The notes: generated by a model not told the origin, from the letters alone. Shown: positions 43,299-53,133, counted from the first letter of the stretch. The stretch: DNA of 64,000 nt from Aureliella sp046290675 (GCA_046290675.1 JBKAHA010000003.1:558001-622000), one strand, 5' to 3'. Numbers and translations: made by a program.

Positions 43299-44339
43299 AT
43301 GTTGAGCAACTCGGCAGATTGGCTTGAGCGGTTGTCGCTTGCGACGGCCTCGCTGGAAGCCATGACCAGAGCTGGGAGTCCGGACGTGTCGCAATCGCTA
43401 GGCGTTCACGCGAGTGAGCGAAGATTGGGCTTCGGTCTTCCTTTTTGGGTGAACGGAATGCACGCTGAGGACCTTGGCGAAGCATGGCCTTTGTTTTGCC
43501 AGGCGTTGTCCGAGTCCGGTTGTTTGGTTTCGAATCCAATACGCGATCTTGCCGAATTACCGACAAACGCGATTCCAACTCGTTTATCTGTGCGGCATAC
43601 GGGGACGAGTCTTCATTCACTTGAGGTGGCTACTGCCGATGCGATCGTATTGAGCCAGCAAGACGTAGTGGCAGCCCGGTGGGGGCAACTTGCAGAAGTT
43701 TCTCTCGGAGGAATCGGGAACGAGACGCCGAAACGGATGGCTGGGCTAATTCGCAGTTTGCGGATCGCCGCAGGGGGAAATACACCGGTAGGTTTGTCTC
43801 TTCCGGTAGGGGGGGATTCAACAGATGTCATCGCGGCCAGCGACGCGGGGTGTGATTTCCTTCTGCTAGAAGAACACCAGCACGCGGAACGCGGCTCGGT
43901 TGCCCCGGAAACGATCCTTGGTGTCGCCAATGTGCGGCGGATTCTGAATGCTCAAGGGCAATCTTCGATGCCCATCGTTCTATCAGCCCGTGTGGGCAAC
44001 GTTGACGAGGCAATAAAGCTGCTTGCTCTCGGTGCGGATTTCGTCAGCATTGAAGCGATGTTGCGTGAGGCGATGCCGCTTGACGATCAGAAAGAGGCCA
44101 GAGAATCCGCCGGCAGGTTATCTAGCTTGGTTTCGATCTCATCCGACGACAATTCAGCGGTACAGCGGATGCAACCCGTGGTCGAATGCTTGAGCGGCTT
44201 GAAAAGCCAGTTGGAGGCGGCCATGAATCTAACTGGTGCATCAACGCTCCATGAATTTGATGCAAGTAAGATCACGGCATTGGACTCGCAGATCGCTGAG
44301 TTGTGTGGCTTGGCAGTATACGGCGCGCCGTCATCGTAG
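43299..44339 (+). CDS. Divergent glutamate-synthase-like FMN-barrel protein
   Basis: A 346-residue protein with TIM-barrel character, adjacent (0 bp) to the GXGXG gene. The pattern LRIAAGGNTPVGLSLPVGG, then SDAGCDFLLLEEHQ, then SARVGNVDEAIKLLALGADFVSIEAML corresponds to the late strands of the glutamate synthase FMN domain (VKLV..., AD.I.I.G..GG, DGGIRTGEDVAKALALGAD). It lacks the PGEGG phosphate-binding block, the SGGTGA motif and the CX5CX4C cluster. It is shorter than MgsC (about 440). Either a much-changed enzyme or a non-catalytic partner of the GXGXG protein. No amidotransferase subunit is near. Confidence 0.65.
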   Translation: MLSNSADWLERLSLATASLEAMTRAGSPDVSQSLGVHASERRLGFGLPFWVNGMHAEDLGEAWPLFCQALSESGCLVSNPIRDLAELPTNAIPTRLSVRHTGTSLHSLEVATADAIVLSQQDVVAARWGQLAEVSLGGIGNETPKRMAGLIRSLRIAAGGNTPVGLSLPVGGDSTDVIAASDAGCDFLLLEEHQHAERGSVAPETILGVANVRRILNAQGQSSMPIVLSARVGNVDEAIKLLALGADFVSIEAMLREAMPLDDQKEARESAGRLSSLVSISSDDNSAVQRMQPVVECLSGLKSQLEAAMNLTGASTLHEFDASKITALDSQIAELCGLAVYGAPSS

Positions 44340-44353
44340 TTCTTGAATCTGGC

Positions 44354-44418
44354 AGCGATGTCAAATATCGATGCCAAATATCGATGCCAAATATCGATGC
44401 CAAAAAGGCGATGCCAAG
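44354..44418. repeat. 13-bp tandem repeat, five copies
   Basis: Three perfect copies of ATCGATGCCAAAT-type units (44367-44379, 44380-44392, 44393-44405, the last ending in A) are flanked by two degenerate copies (44354-44366 and 44406-44418). It lies between the convergent FMN-barrel and MutS-like genes. Each unit contains the palindrome ATCGAT. Confidence 0.9.
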
Positions 44419-44460
44419 TGGTCGGATCCAGCGGCATCCCTCAATGCAAAAAAATGAAGC

Positions 44461-46452
44461 CTACTTGGGCTTCGTTCCTAGTCCGACAAGATTCAGGAGT
44501 TTGAGGGCATTTGTCGTAGGGGTAGAACCCGGTCGCATTCGATAGTCGAACCGCATGACTTCTTTGCCGTCGACAGTTTCAAAGAACTCCCGAAAGTGGA
44601 CAACTTGGCTTGTTGCTTTCACTTCGGGAGCGTCTGCGAGGTCCAGGTCGTGCGTCGAGATGAAGCCAGCGGCGCCGTACTGAAGGAGTTGATCGAGGAC
44701 GGAGGCAACAGCGATCTGCCGTTCTTGGCTATTCGTGCCTTGAAGGATCTCATCCAGTAGGAAGAGAATCTGCGGCTGGAAATCTCCGCTCTTGGTTGGA
44801 TGGGAATGCTGTTCGGCTAAATCGACGACTTCTTTGAGGCGTTTCAGCTCGGCCATAAAGAACGAAACGCCGTCTCCCAGACTATCGCGAATGCGAATGC
44901 TAGAAGCGAGTTCGTAGCTTGGTGATTCAAAATGGCTTGCACAGACCGGGCCGCCGGCGCGAGCTAACAACAAGTTGAGACCGATGGAACGCATGAAAGT
45001 GCTCTTACCTGCCATATTAGAGCCGGTCACGACCATCAGCGGTCTTTCGGTCGTCAATGAAAAATCGTTAACGACCCGATCTTGATCACTCAGCAGCGGG
45101 TGCCCTAACTCTGAAGCGTGTAACGCCGTGGTGCCAGTGCTAACGTCTGTGGGAAAGGCCCAATCTGGATACTCGTCAGCGAGAGTACTCATGCTGACAA
45201 ACGCCTCACATTTTCCGAGTGCATTGAACCAGCCGTCGACTTGAACCCCGAACCGATCTTTCCATTTTTCCAGTCGGTAGAGGATTCGGAAGTCGTAGAG
45301 GAGGGTCAGTTGGAGGACGAGATAGACGAAGTAGAAGAAGACATCACGCTGTAGGTTTGCGAGTCGCACGATGGACAAGAGTTTTGCAAATCCGGCCTGA
45401 GCGTTCTCCCCACGATGCCCCCCCGCAACCTCGCGAATCTCGCGAAGAAAATCTCGCTCACCTGCCGGCGAATTCTGGGATTCGGTATCGCTAGCGGCGT
45501 TGGGCAATTCATCCATCATTCCGAACACGGACGCAAACTGGTAGCAAGCTCGGTGTTCGCCGGTAACGCGTTGAAAAATATCGTGGATCCAGCTCCCCCA
45601 AAAAACAGTGACCGCTATGTTGATCAAGAAGCCTGCACCTAAGGCGATGGCTCCGCCGGTGGTCCATGAACGTTGCTCGAGAGTCAGTCCAATCAGAATC
45701 GCTGCAACGGCGCCGACGACTAGCGTAGGGCCTATAAAACTCCAAAGTCTTCCGAAGGGGTGTTGCGGCAGCCAATTCGGGGACGTAGCCCACTCCGCCA
45801 GACCATAGGGTTCCGTCCGCTCGCTGCTTGTTGAGCGAATCGTCTGAATGAGACGCAAACGCAAGTCGCGGCAAGGTATCAGCGCTTGGACGGCTCGTTG
45901 GCGATCTGTGATCTCGGTCCAGGGCGCAGGGGTGGCAAGCCAGTACTGGAGTGTTCGATTGCCAGGAAATGAATTCGCCAAACCGACTAACGCAAGCAGG
46001 CTGTTGGGACCCGCAAGATCAAGATCGTCGGCGTACTCTAACTCGGCGAATTCAGGCAACAACGCTTGAGAAGGAATATTGGCCCATTGCCGATCTAGCC
46101 GGGCCAGGAGATGCTCGTACAGTCGTACGTTGGATCTTAGGAAGAGTCTCTTGAGACGAATATGCTCATGAGTCGCGATGGCAACCACAAACCCCAACGC
46201 CCCGAGCCAGCCGAGGGAGCGGAAAAGCGTGGGATTTAGAGTGGATAAATACCCGATCCCTAGGCCGACAACGGCAAGCACGAAGAGCAGGCTCCGAATG
46301 CCAACAAAGAATTTGTGTTTCTGATCCAATTCCGCAAGTGAATCTAGAGCCTTCCCTCGTCGCGATTCGTATTCGCTGCGGGCGCTGGTCTCAGCGTGTG
46401 CTGACGTGGATTCGGCTGGGGCTTGGTTGGCGTCAGATAAATGTGAACGCAT
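44461..46452 (-). CDS. Membrane-embedded MutS-family ATPase
   Basis: The C-terminal half is a MutS ATPase: VVTGSNMAGKSTFMRSIGLN (Walker A near 476), LFLLDEILQGTNSQER (Walker B and signature), and ISTHDLDLAD (H-loop). The N-terminal half has no mismatch-recognition domain but holds hydrophobic helices at about 50-70, 78-95, 236-256 and 264-286, and another near 365-385. Family members of this type occur in Bacteroidetes and planctomycetes as membrane-bound MutS homologues of unknown role. The protein has 663 residues. hflX lies 117 bp upstream on the same strand. A role in mismatch repair is unlikely. Confidence 0.88.
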   Translation of the reverse strand: MRSHLSDANQAPAESTSAHAETSARSEYESRRGKALDSLAELDQKHKFFVGIRSLLFVLAVVGLGIGYLSTLNPTLFRSLGWLGALGFVVAIATHEHIRLKRLFLRSNVRLYEHLLARLDRQWANIPSQALLPEFAELEYADDLDLAGPNSLLALVGLANSFPGNRTLQYWLATPAPWTEITDRQRAVQALIPCRDLRLRLIQTIRSTSSERTEPYGLAEWATSPNWLPQHPFGRLWSFIGPTLVVGAVAAILIGLTLEQRSWTTGGAIALGAGFLINIAVTVFWGSWIHDIFQRVTGEHRACYQFASVFGMMDELPNAASDTESQNSPAGERDFLREIREVAGGHRGENAQAGFAKLLSIVRLANLQRDVFFYFVYLVLQLTLLYDFRILYRLEKWKDRFGVQVDGWFNALGKCEAFVSMSTLADEYPDWAFPTDVSTGTTALHASELGHPLLSDQDRVVNDFSLTTERPLMVVTGSNMAGKSTFMRSIGLNLLLARAGGPVCASHFESPSYELASSIRIRDSLGDGVSFFMAELKRLKEVVDLAEQHSHPTKSGDFQPQILFLLDEILQGTNSQERQIAVASVLDQLLQYGAAGFISTHDLDLADAPEVKATSQVVHFREFFETVDGKEVMRFDYRMRPGSTPTTNALKLLNLVGLGTKPK

Positions 46453-46569
46453 GCGGGTGGCTTCCGGAATGAGTTAGGAAGCCACTATCGTAGAACTCAA
46501 AGCCCACGAGCCAAGTGGACTAGCGATCTGGCGCGATCTGGCTAGAGGCCGATTGTCACCTGGAAGGAA

Positions 46570-48054
46570 TTACGCGACTTCTTCGTCAGGTAACGCTTTA
46601 TCGTGAGAACGCAGGTCCACGGATTCAGCTTCAGGCGCGTAATCTGGCAATTTGCCCGCGGTTGGTAGCTGCTCTTCCCATTTTTCCGTGTCCGGTTTGG
46701 TTTCTGGGAGCTGACCGGATAAGACTTCGAGCTCGTGTCCATCGCGTTCCAAACGCCCCGCATGTCTAGCTGGCAATCGTGCGTGGATTTCGACATGGTC
46801 GTCGTGGAATTGCTTTGACACGACCTCCCCGACCTTTGCCAGCCATGCCATCGTTTTACCATCGGCGACATCGAGGCGTACGGAAAGGGTCACGAAACCT
46901 TCACTTAGAGCCTTGCTTACACGTGCGGCTAATGTGTCTAGGCCGATTCCGGACCGAGCACTGATGCAAACCGAATGGGGATAGCGATTTTGGACTGCCT
47001 GCATTCGCTGTTCCGCTTCAGGAACGTCGACTTTGTTGATGACCAGCAGTGTCTGCTTTTCGTCGATTCCCAATTCCTGCAGCACGCCATAAACGGCGGA
47101 TATCTGTTCCAGCACACCTGGATTACTCGCGTCGGCAACATGTAGGAGTAGGTCGGCTTCGCGGGCTTCTTCGAGTGTCGCGCGGAAACTAGCTACCAGA
47201 TTGTGCGGCAGGTCTCGGATAAATCCGACCGTATCGCTCAATAAAACTGGTCCCCAACTTGGAAGCGTCCAACGTCGTGTACGAGTGTCGAGCGTTGCGA
47301 ACAGCTTGTCGACGGCTTCCACGTCAGCGTCGGTCAACGTGTTCATCAGTGTGCTCTTACCAGCGTTGGTATATCCGACCAGGGAAACCGTCAGGTAGTC
47401 ACGCCGTCCGGCGACTTCTCGTTCCTTGCGTTTCTCTACCTTGAGCAAGTCCTGTTTCAATTCGTGGATTCGCTTCTCAACCAACCGACGGTCAACTTCC
47501 AGTTGCTTTTCACCGGGGCCACGCATTCCAACCCCCATCGTTTGTCGCGATAGGTGGGTCCACATGCGTTTCAAGCGTGGCAGTGAGTATTCAAGCTGAG
47601 CTAATTCGACTGCGAGCCGGGCTTCACGTGTCCTAGCGTTCGAAGCAAAGATGTCCAAGATCAGCTCGGTGCGATCAATGACTTTCGTGCAAACGGCTTT
47701 TTCTAGATTCCGGGTTTGGCTTGGCGAAAGATTGTTATCGAAGATCACCAGATCGGCTTTGTGCATCTCGACCAGCTGCTTTAGCTCCGAGACCTTACCT
47801 TTGCCCAGGAACGTTTTGGGGTCTGGTGTTTCACGACGTTGAACGACGCCACCGAGAACGACAGTCCCTGCCGACTCTGCAAGGCCGGTCATTTCATCAA
47901 GCGGATTGTCAGAGAATGCGTCTTGGGGACCAACTAGCCGAGCGAGGACGCACTTTTCCTGAGCAACACTTTGCGATCTTTGGTGTTCTTGCACTGTGAG
48001 AATGGTGCTCCCGTTTGAATTTTCGTTTTTAAATGATCGTTGGGGGGATCTCAT
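46570..48054 (-). CDS. hflX: GTPase HflX
   Basis: This ribosome-splitting GTPase (494 residues) has the HflX N-terminal domain (KTFLGKGKVSELKQLVE, IFDNNLSPSQTRNLEK), the glycine-rich linker region LSRQTMGVGMRGPGEKQLE, coiled-coil RRLVEKRIHELKQDL, and the G domain: G1 GYTNAGKST, DTVGFI (G3), and NKVD (G4). The C-terminal about 50 residues are acidic and extra to the core. ATG 48054. It lies 117 bp upstream of the MutS-like gene. Confidence 0.95.
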   Translation of the reverse strand: MRSPQRSFKNENSNGSTILTVQEHQRSQSVAQEKCVLARLVGPQDAFSDNPLDEMTGLAESAGTVVLGGVVQRRETPDPKTFLGKGKVSELKQLVEMHKADLVIFDNNLSPSQTRNLEKAVCTKVIDRTELILDIFASNARTREARLAVELAQLEYSLPRLKRMWTHLSRQTMGVGMRGPGEKQLEVDRRLVEKRIHELKQDLLKVEKRKEREVAGRRDYLTVSLVGYTNAGKSTLMNTLTDADVEAVDKLFATLDTRTRRWTLPSWGPVLLSDTVGFIRDLPHNLVASFRATLEEAREADLLLHVADASNPGVLEQISAVYGVLQELGIDEKQTLLVINKVDVPEAEQRMQAVQNRYPHSVCISARSGIGLDTLAARVSKALSEGFVTLSVRLDVADGKTMAWLAKVGEVVSKQFHDDHVEIHARLPARHAGRLERDGHELEVLSGQLPETKPDTEKWEEQLPTAGKLPDYAPEAESVDLRSHDKALPDEEVA

Positions 48055-48678
48055 GCCCTCACCTCCCTCATTATAGCTCGCAACTCCCCCTAGCGAAGGC
48101 TGGGCAATCCGCCTTCAGCCCGTTTGATTAGGGGCAAAATGAACAAACACAGAAGCAAACAAAAGCCTACGAGAACGTAGGATTCAGCGTTCCGGCTTGT
48201 CCGTTAGGGGGCAATTGGGTCTGACTCTTCGTCCAGGCCATGGCGGCATCGTGGACGGCAGAGTTTGCCTCTACTGATGACTTCGTCCGAAAGAAAACGA
48301 CGCGTGACAACGTTTGCGCAGACAGCTAGTTTCCGGTTCCGAGCTTGAAGCCCAAGCAGTTCGGGCGGATCAGGCTATATTCTGGCTTTGCTATTCGCGT
48401 TGAACTCGAAAAAGCTCATGGATGGCTCTTTCGAAGAGGGGCGTTTCGGTGCGGAGCTTATGCTCAGGCGATCCTTTCGTCAGGATGCACCAAGGGCTAG
48501 CTCGCAAATTGCAAGATTACTGAACCATCGATCTACTTGTTTGGTGATGGGGCTGTATTGGAAGAAATGGCTTCGAACGAACTTTCGGAATAAGGTCCGC
48601 CGAGCATCAGCGACAAAGGAGAGACCCGCTTCGAATCCGAAGGTTCGGAGTTGTTGTGGTTTTGGCAGAAAGATCTGC
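48055..48678. other. 624-bp region without a supported gene
   Basis: Between the hflX start and the site-2 protease stop (both minus). Hairpins: GAAGGC/GCCTTC near 48098-48119, and CCTACG (48166-48171) with CGTAGG (48176-48181) around AGAA. The 103-residue plus frame at 48388-48699 overlaps the protease gene end and has no family features; it was not called. Confidence 0.45.
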
Positions 48679-49692
48679 TCAGCCCAAAACAACGTCTAAC
48701 GGACGAGCCGGGACGCAAAGCAGCGGCAAGCTCAATGACAGCCAGCCAATGATTTGCCTGGGCAGACCAAGCGAACGCGAATCATCACTGCTTGGCGGGT
48801 GACGCAATCCCATTAAGTAGACGAGCAGCAGCATCAGCGCGAACATCGGGACTTGTGAATAAACCATGTAGCCTACTGCAGCGATGGTGGCGCCGACGGC
48901 CACCCAGTAAGACTTCGGACCTAGCAACCCAAAGGTGACATGGCCACCGTCTAGCTGGCCCAGTGGCATCATGTTGATGCCAGTGACGAGGAGCCCAACC
49001 CAACCAGCCATTAGTAGAGGGCTCGCCTGCGTGTTGACGATCCGGACATAATTTTCAGCTTGTTCGGGAACGAGCCAAGCGGCTAACCATTGGATGAGCA
49101 GCGGTTGGCCAATCGATAGTGCATCAGGACCTGAGTATTGAATTGGTTCACCGTGTAAAATCCCGAAAATGATAATCGGGAATGCCACGATCAGCCCGGC
49201 GAGCGGTCCGGCAAGGCCAATGTCGAAAATCTGTCGACGATCTGCAGAGCCACTTTGCATCATGATGACTGCCCCCATCGTGCCAATCGGCGAAATGAAG
49301 GGAAAAGGAATGAAGAGTGGTGGTGTGCTTGGAACTCGGTACACAATCGTGAGGATATAGTGCCCCAATTCGTGCGCGACGAGAATCGCCATAAGTGCTA
49401 GGGCGAATTGGAGACCGCCTGCCCAATTTGCTAGCAATGCTTGGCGAACGGGCATCAAAGACCATTGTTGTATCGCTGGCCCTGCGAGTCCAAATGGTTC
49501 CCATGCAACGATGCCAGCCCAGAACGTAGACAGGATGGTTGCCAGTGCAAGAAGCACCGCAATTCTACGGATCCTACCGCCCGGTTTCGGAGCGATTGCG
49601 GGTTGAGGGGCGGTTTCAAGCGGCTTGTCAGACTCGCCTGCGGCAATCAAGAAGTCCTCGGCGCGATAGCGTTCGTTTGGATTCAGGGCCAT
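48679..49692 (-). CDS. Site-2-protease-family (M50) membrane metalloprotease
   Basis: A 337-residue polytopic protein. The zinc motif VAHELGHY lies in a transmembrane helix, preceded by LQFALALMAIL; the partner motif INMMPLGQLDGGH supplies the third ligand Asp. PPLFIPFPFISPIGTMGAVI between them matches the group III S2P pattern. No PDZ domain is seen. The family cleaves within membranes, often for regulated proteolysis of sigma-factor regulators; the substrate is unknown. The frame is open to 50049 but that extension is not family-like; MALNPNERY at 49692 is chosen. Divergent from the glycosyltransferase gene. Confidence 0.88.
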   Translation of the reverse strand: MALNPNERYRAEDFLIAAGESDKPLETAPQPAIAPKPGGRIRRIAVLLALATILSTFWAGIVAWEPFGLAGPAIQQWSLMPVRQALLANWAGGLQFALALMAILVAHELGHYILTIVYRVPSTPPLFIPFPFISPIGTMGAVIMMQSGSADRRQIFDIGLAGPLAGLIVAFPIIIFGILHGEPIQYSGPDALSIGQPLLIQWLAAWLVPEQAENYVRIVNTQASPLLMAGWVGLLVTGINMMPLGQLDGGHVTFGLLGPKSYWVAVGATIAAVGYMVYSQVPMFALMLLLVYLMGLRHPPSSDDSRSLGLPRQIIGWLSLSLPLLCVPARPLDVVLG

Positions 49693-50077
49693 GCTGGAGT
49701 TTCGTCGATGAACACAAGTTTCGATTGGGCACGATGCTTCCGTCCCACCCTGAACCAGTCCCAGGCGAGTTTTGGACAATGGAAGCTTGGCCAATGGAAG
49801 CAAAAGGAATATCTCCAGTTTATAAGCTGGCCCAGGTTTTGACAGGCCAAGGTCAACTGGGCACAGCAGTGAGTCAACGCGTACGTTTTCATCTTCAGCA
49901 AACTTACAATGCGTGGGCCGATCTTGTCCGTGATATGTGGCCTTTGGTATTAGATCCAGTTGAAAGCTGTCGGGTTTGACCCGACTTGGCCGCCGGGGAT
50001 TTGGATTCCTTGCTGAGAGAGACTCCGTTGGCTTCGGACGGCTATTCAAGAATTGGTCCTACGCATACTGGCGAACC
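49693..50077. other. Intergenic region between divergent genes
   Basis: 385 bp, non-coding. CAATGGAAGC occurs twice (49777-49786 and 49792-49801). It holds the promoters of the S2P gene (minus) and the ArnT-like gene (plus). Confidence 0.4.
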
Positions 50078-51964
50078 ATGCCCAATATCTCGATCTCACG
50101 GCTTCTCATCCTTTTGGTGCTAAGCTGCATCGTTTTTCTCACGCAGCTTGGTGCTGCCCGATTGTGGGACCGTGACGAACCTAGGAATAGTCGGGCCAGC
50201 CATGAGATGCTAGCGCGGGGAGACTGGGTTGTTCCGACATTCAACGGTGAGCTCCGCGATCATAAGCCGATTCTTCTCTATTGGGGCCAAATGGTTTGCT
50301 ATCAACTGCTCGGAGAATCCGAGTTCGCAGCTCGATTGCCCTCAGCACTATCAGCGCTTTTGACCGTTCTTGTCGTCGCCTTGCTTGCGACGCGTCTTTC
50401 CGGCGGACCGGCTACTTTGAACCTGTTTCGAATTAATCGGACTGGATTTTGGGCGGCGTCGGCACTTGCGACTTCACTGCTATTCGTGATGGCCGGTCGA
50501 GCAGCGACACCCGATGCGTGTCTTATTGTCTTCAGTACACTTGGAATTACTGCATTGGCTTTGGCGTCAACGCAGCCAGACAAACCGTTTGCTGTTGGTA
50601 GGGTCGGGAATGCCCGTTGGCTCCCCGCATTGTTTGGGTACACCATGTTTGGTCTTGCTGCATTAGCGAAAGGCCCTGTCGGTATCATCCTGCCCCTTGC
50701 CGTAGTCCATTGCTGGTGGATGCTGTGTCGCGCCTCAGAGTGTTCGAGCCTGATTGAACCGGAGGCTAGCCGAGGAAAGAACTGGTCCACAAAGCTATTC
50801 GCATGGGCAAATTTCTACGTCCTTTGGGCTTGGCAAGCGTTCAATCCAATGCAGTGTTTGCGGGCGGTTTGGGCGCTGCGAGTGCTGCCTGGCCTAGCTG
50901 TAGCTTTGATTGCTGCAGCGCCTTGGTACATCGCCGTGGGGGTGGCCACGGACGGTGCGTTTCTGCGAGGCTTCTTCATCGATCACAATGTCGGGCGCGC
51001 GATGGGAGCGATGGAAGGGCATAATGGATCGCTATTGTTCTACCCGCTTGCTTTGCTAGTTGGGACATTCCCTTGGTCGTTGTGGGCATTGGTTGTGCTC
51101 ATCTGGTGTCGTCGAGCCTATGAGCAGGATTCTCCAAGCCGACAGCTCATCCTGCTCGCTGGTTCTTGGGTGGCCGTCTATGTCGGCGCGTTTTCCTTGG
51201 CGAGCACCAAATTGCCCAGCTACATTACGCCTTGTTACGCTGGGGTGGCTCTGGCAATCGGCGGGTTTCTGACCCAGTTTGAATTGCAGTGGTCGATGCC
51301 AAGCATCCGGTGGCGAACTGCAGCAAATTCATTGGCAATCTTCGTCGGCGTCGGCCTAACTATCGCATTTGTAGTGCTGAGCCGCATTGAGCAGATGCCG
51401 AACCTAGTGTTTGCTGCCGCCGCAGGTGTCGTGTTAGCTGTATGTGGTGTAATCTGCTTAGGGCTTGAGCGATTTTCCAGCGGTTTGCGTTGGACGCCCG
51501 CAATCTGGCTCGGGGCAGCCGTCGTCGTCCAGGTTGTGCTCTTTGGATATGGTGCTGCGACGGTGGACAGCTATCGCCAAGAGCTAGACGTGGTTGTTGA
51601 TCTACAGAAGAAAAATCCGAACGACTGTTGGGTTTCCATTGGCGGCATGGAGCCTAGTTGGGTGCACTATCTGGATCAACAAATGATCGAGGTCAAGGAC
51701 AGTGCTTTTGATTCTGCCTGTTGGGAGCAAGTGAATACGATATTGGAGCAAAAACCCGAGGCATATTTTCTCGTTGCCGGCAGTGACGCGATCGACTTCG
51801 CTCTCGATCAGCTGGCGGAGACGCACGAAGTGACTCTGATTACTTCAGGTAAGCGGTTCTTGAAGTCCGGTGACTTCGCCGTTTTTCGATGCAAGGTTCC
51901 AAGCTCAATCAACGCAAGAACGGCTGGCGCGAATCCGGTTGGGCAAGCTCCCATTTCCCGCTAA
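50078..51964 (+). CDS. ArnT/PMT-like membrane glycosyltransferase
   Basis: A 628-residue GT-C type transferase with about 11-12 transmembrane helices. The first extracytoplasmic loop contains LWDRDEPRNSRASHEML, the acidic DE catalytic motif of the ArnT/PMT family, and DHKPILLYWGQM. The C-terminal domain is soluble and periplasmic. ArnT uses undecaprenyl-phosphate-linked sugars; here the acceptor is unknown. The frame is open to 49976; MPNISISRLLILL at 50078 is the natural start for the first helix. Convergent with the esterase gene. Confidence 0.9.
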   Translation: MPNISISRLLILLVLSCIVFLTQLGAARLWDRDEPRNSRASHEMLARGDWVVPTFNGELRDHKPILLYWGQMVCYQLLGESEFAARLPSALSALLTVLVVALLATRLSGGPATLNLFRINRTGFWAASALATSLLFVMAGRAATPDACLIVFSTLGITALALASTQPDKPFAVGRVGNARWLPALFGYTMFGLAALAKGPVGIILPLAVVHCWWMLCRASECSSLIEPEASRGKNWSTKLFAWANFYVLWAWQAFNPMQCLRAVWALRVLPGLAVALIAAAPWYIAVGVATDGAFLRGFFIDHNVGRAMGAMEGHNGSLLFYPLALLVGTFPWSLWALVVLIWCRRAYEQDSPSRQLILLAGSWVAVYVGAFSLASTKLPSYITPCYAGVALAIGGFLTQFELQWSMPSIRWRTAANSLAIFVGVGLTIAFVVLSRIEQMPNLVFAAAAGVVLAVCGVICLGLERFSSGLRWTPAIWLGAAVVVQVVLFGYGAATVDSYRQELDVVVDLQKKNPNDCWVSIGGMEPSWVHYLDQQMIEVKDSAFDSACWEQVNTILEQKPEAYFLVAGSDAIDFALDQLAETHEVTLITSGKRFLKSGDFAVFRCKVPSSINARTAGANPVGQAPISR

Positions 51965-52070
51965 TTCGGGTATGCATGGTTTCATGTGGAGGCGGTCGCC
52001 GATATCGATAGCGGCTGGACTTGCAAATCGCCATCGGAGTTTACCGCAGGGCAATCAACAGATTCATCCG

Positions 52071-52829
52071 CTAGTTCTTGTTGAGTTTTGCAAACATTGC
52101 CGCAGTTTTCTCAATGGCCCCCATCGGGATCGTGTGAACCCCCGTGAATTCTAGGTAGTCAACGGTGCATCCAGAATCGACCAGAAGATCCTTCAACCAT
52201 TTTCCCGTGGTTAACGGGAGTACGGGGTCGAGACTTCCATGCGACTGAAAAATGTCGCAATCGCTAAGCCGGCTCGCATTCTCTTTCCAGTGTTTTTCGC
52301 AGATGAGGCACCCCGAAAGTAGGCTCAATGCAGCAGGTGGCTTCTCCAGTCCGCGGACGGCGGTGTCGACGGAGAGCATAGCGCCTTGAGAAAACCCTCC
52401 GAGCAAGAGTCTTTGTTCGTCGACTCCGGCCAATTCCATAGCCGCCTGAATTGTCGCGACAAGCTTCTTACGTGCGTCATCGATTCCCGGTGGAACTGAA
52501 TCACGGATCTGCTCGTAGCGTCCATCCTCAATGGCGGACATCAGTTTCTGGATGCTGAACATCCACCAAGCTCGACCGCCTGGCATTCCTTCATCGTCCA
52601 AGGAGAGTGGAGCGGCGGGAAATACCATCATGCTGGCTTCTTCATTTGGTGCCACTTGAAGAATTTCGCTGGCTAGCCCAACTAAGTCGTCCCCGCCTGC
52701 ACCAAACCCATGGCAGAGAACAGCGAGTGAACGAATGGGCTTGTCACGGTCGACTGGACTCACGATTCCGCATTCCAGGGGGCCTAGTTGCTGACGTTCA
52801 AATTGGTAACTGGCCGTCATTCGATCCAT
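52071..52829 (-). CDS. Phospholipase/carboxylesterase-family serine hydrolase
   Basis: A 252-residue alpha/beta-hydrolase: oxyanion region VLCHGFGAGGDDLV, nucleophile elbow LGGFSQGAM (Ser near 144), acid FQSHGSLDPVLPL (Asp), and His in FTGVHTIPM. The pattern fits the carboxylesterase/acyl-protein-thioesterase family. There is no signal peptide, so it is cytoplasmic. An alternative start is the ATG at 52820. Confidence 0.88.
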   Translation of the reverse strand: MDRMTASYQFERQQLGPLECGIVSPVDRDKPIRSLAVLCHGFGAGGDDLVGLASEILQVAPNEEASMMVFPAAPLSLDDEGMPGGRAWWMFSIQKLMSAIEDGRYEQIRDSVPPGIDDARKKLVATIQAAMELAGVDEQRLLLGGFSQGAMLSVDTAVRGLEKPPAALSLLSGCLICEKHWKENASRLSDCDIFQSHGSLDPVLPLTTGKWLKDLLVDSGCTVDYLEFTGVHTIPMGAIEKTAAMFAKLNKN

Positions 52830-53133
52830 CCCACATTGTGTTGATTTTGCTTTCGCCGCGTGCAGCGGCGCTGCTGTCGGTTCTGTTCGACGACCTGGAT
52901 TATCGGTATGTCAGCAGTACTTACGAGTGGGGATACTCGAAATGCTCTTCGTTGTGCGGTAAGGCATCTAACAACGAATGGATTGCTTATTGAAGAGCGG
53001 GCATAATAGGACACCGAGCTAGCGAATTCCGTTATGCTAGAGACGGTCCCAATGAATCGGACCTACGGGTGAAACGATCCGAATCAATAGCACCCCGAAT
53101 CTATACGAAACCACAGAAGAAAGCTTGATCGAG
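52830..53133. other. Intergenic region, divergent promoters expected
   Basis: 304 bp between the esterase start (minus) and the TraB-like gene start (plus). No gene-like frame. Nothing recognised beyond weak GC-rich dyads around 52860. Confidence 0.35.

Noticed and set aside
48388..48699. 103-residue plus-strand frame in the hflX-S2P gap
   Set aside because: It overlaps the end of the protease gene on the other strand and has no family pattern, signal or ribosome site.
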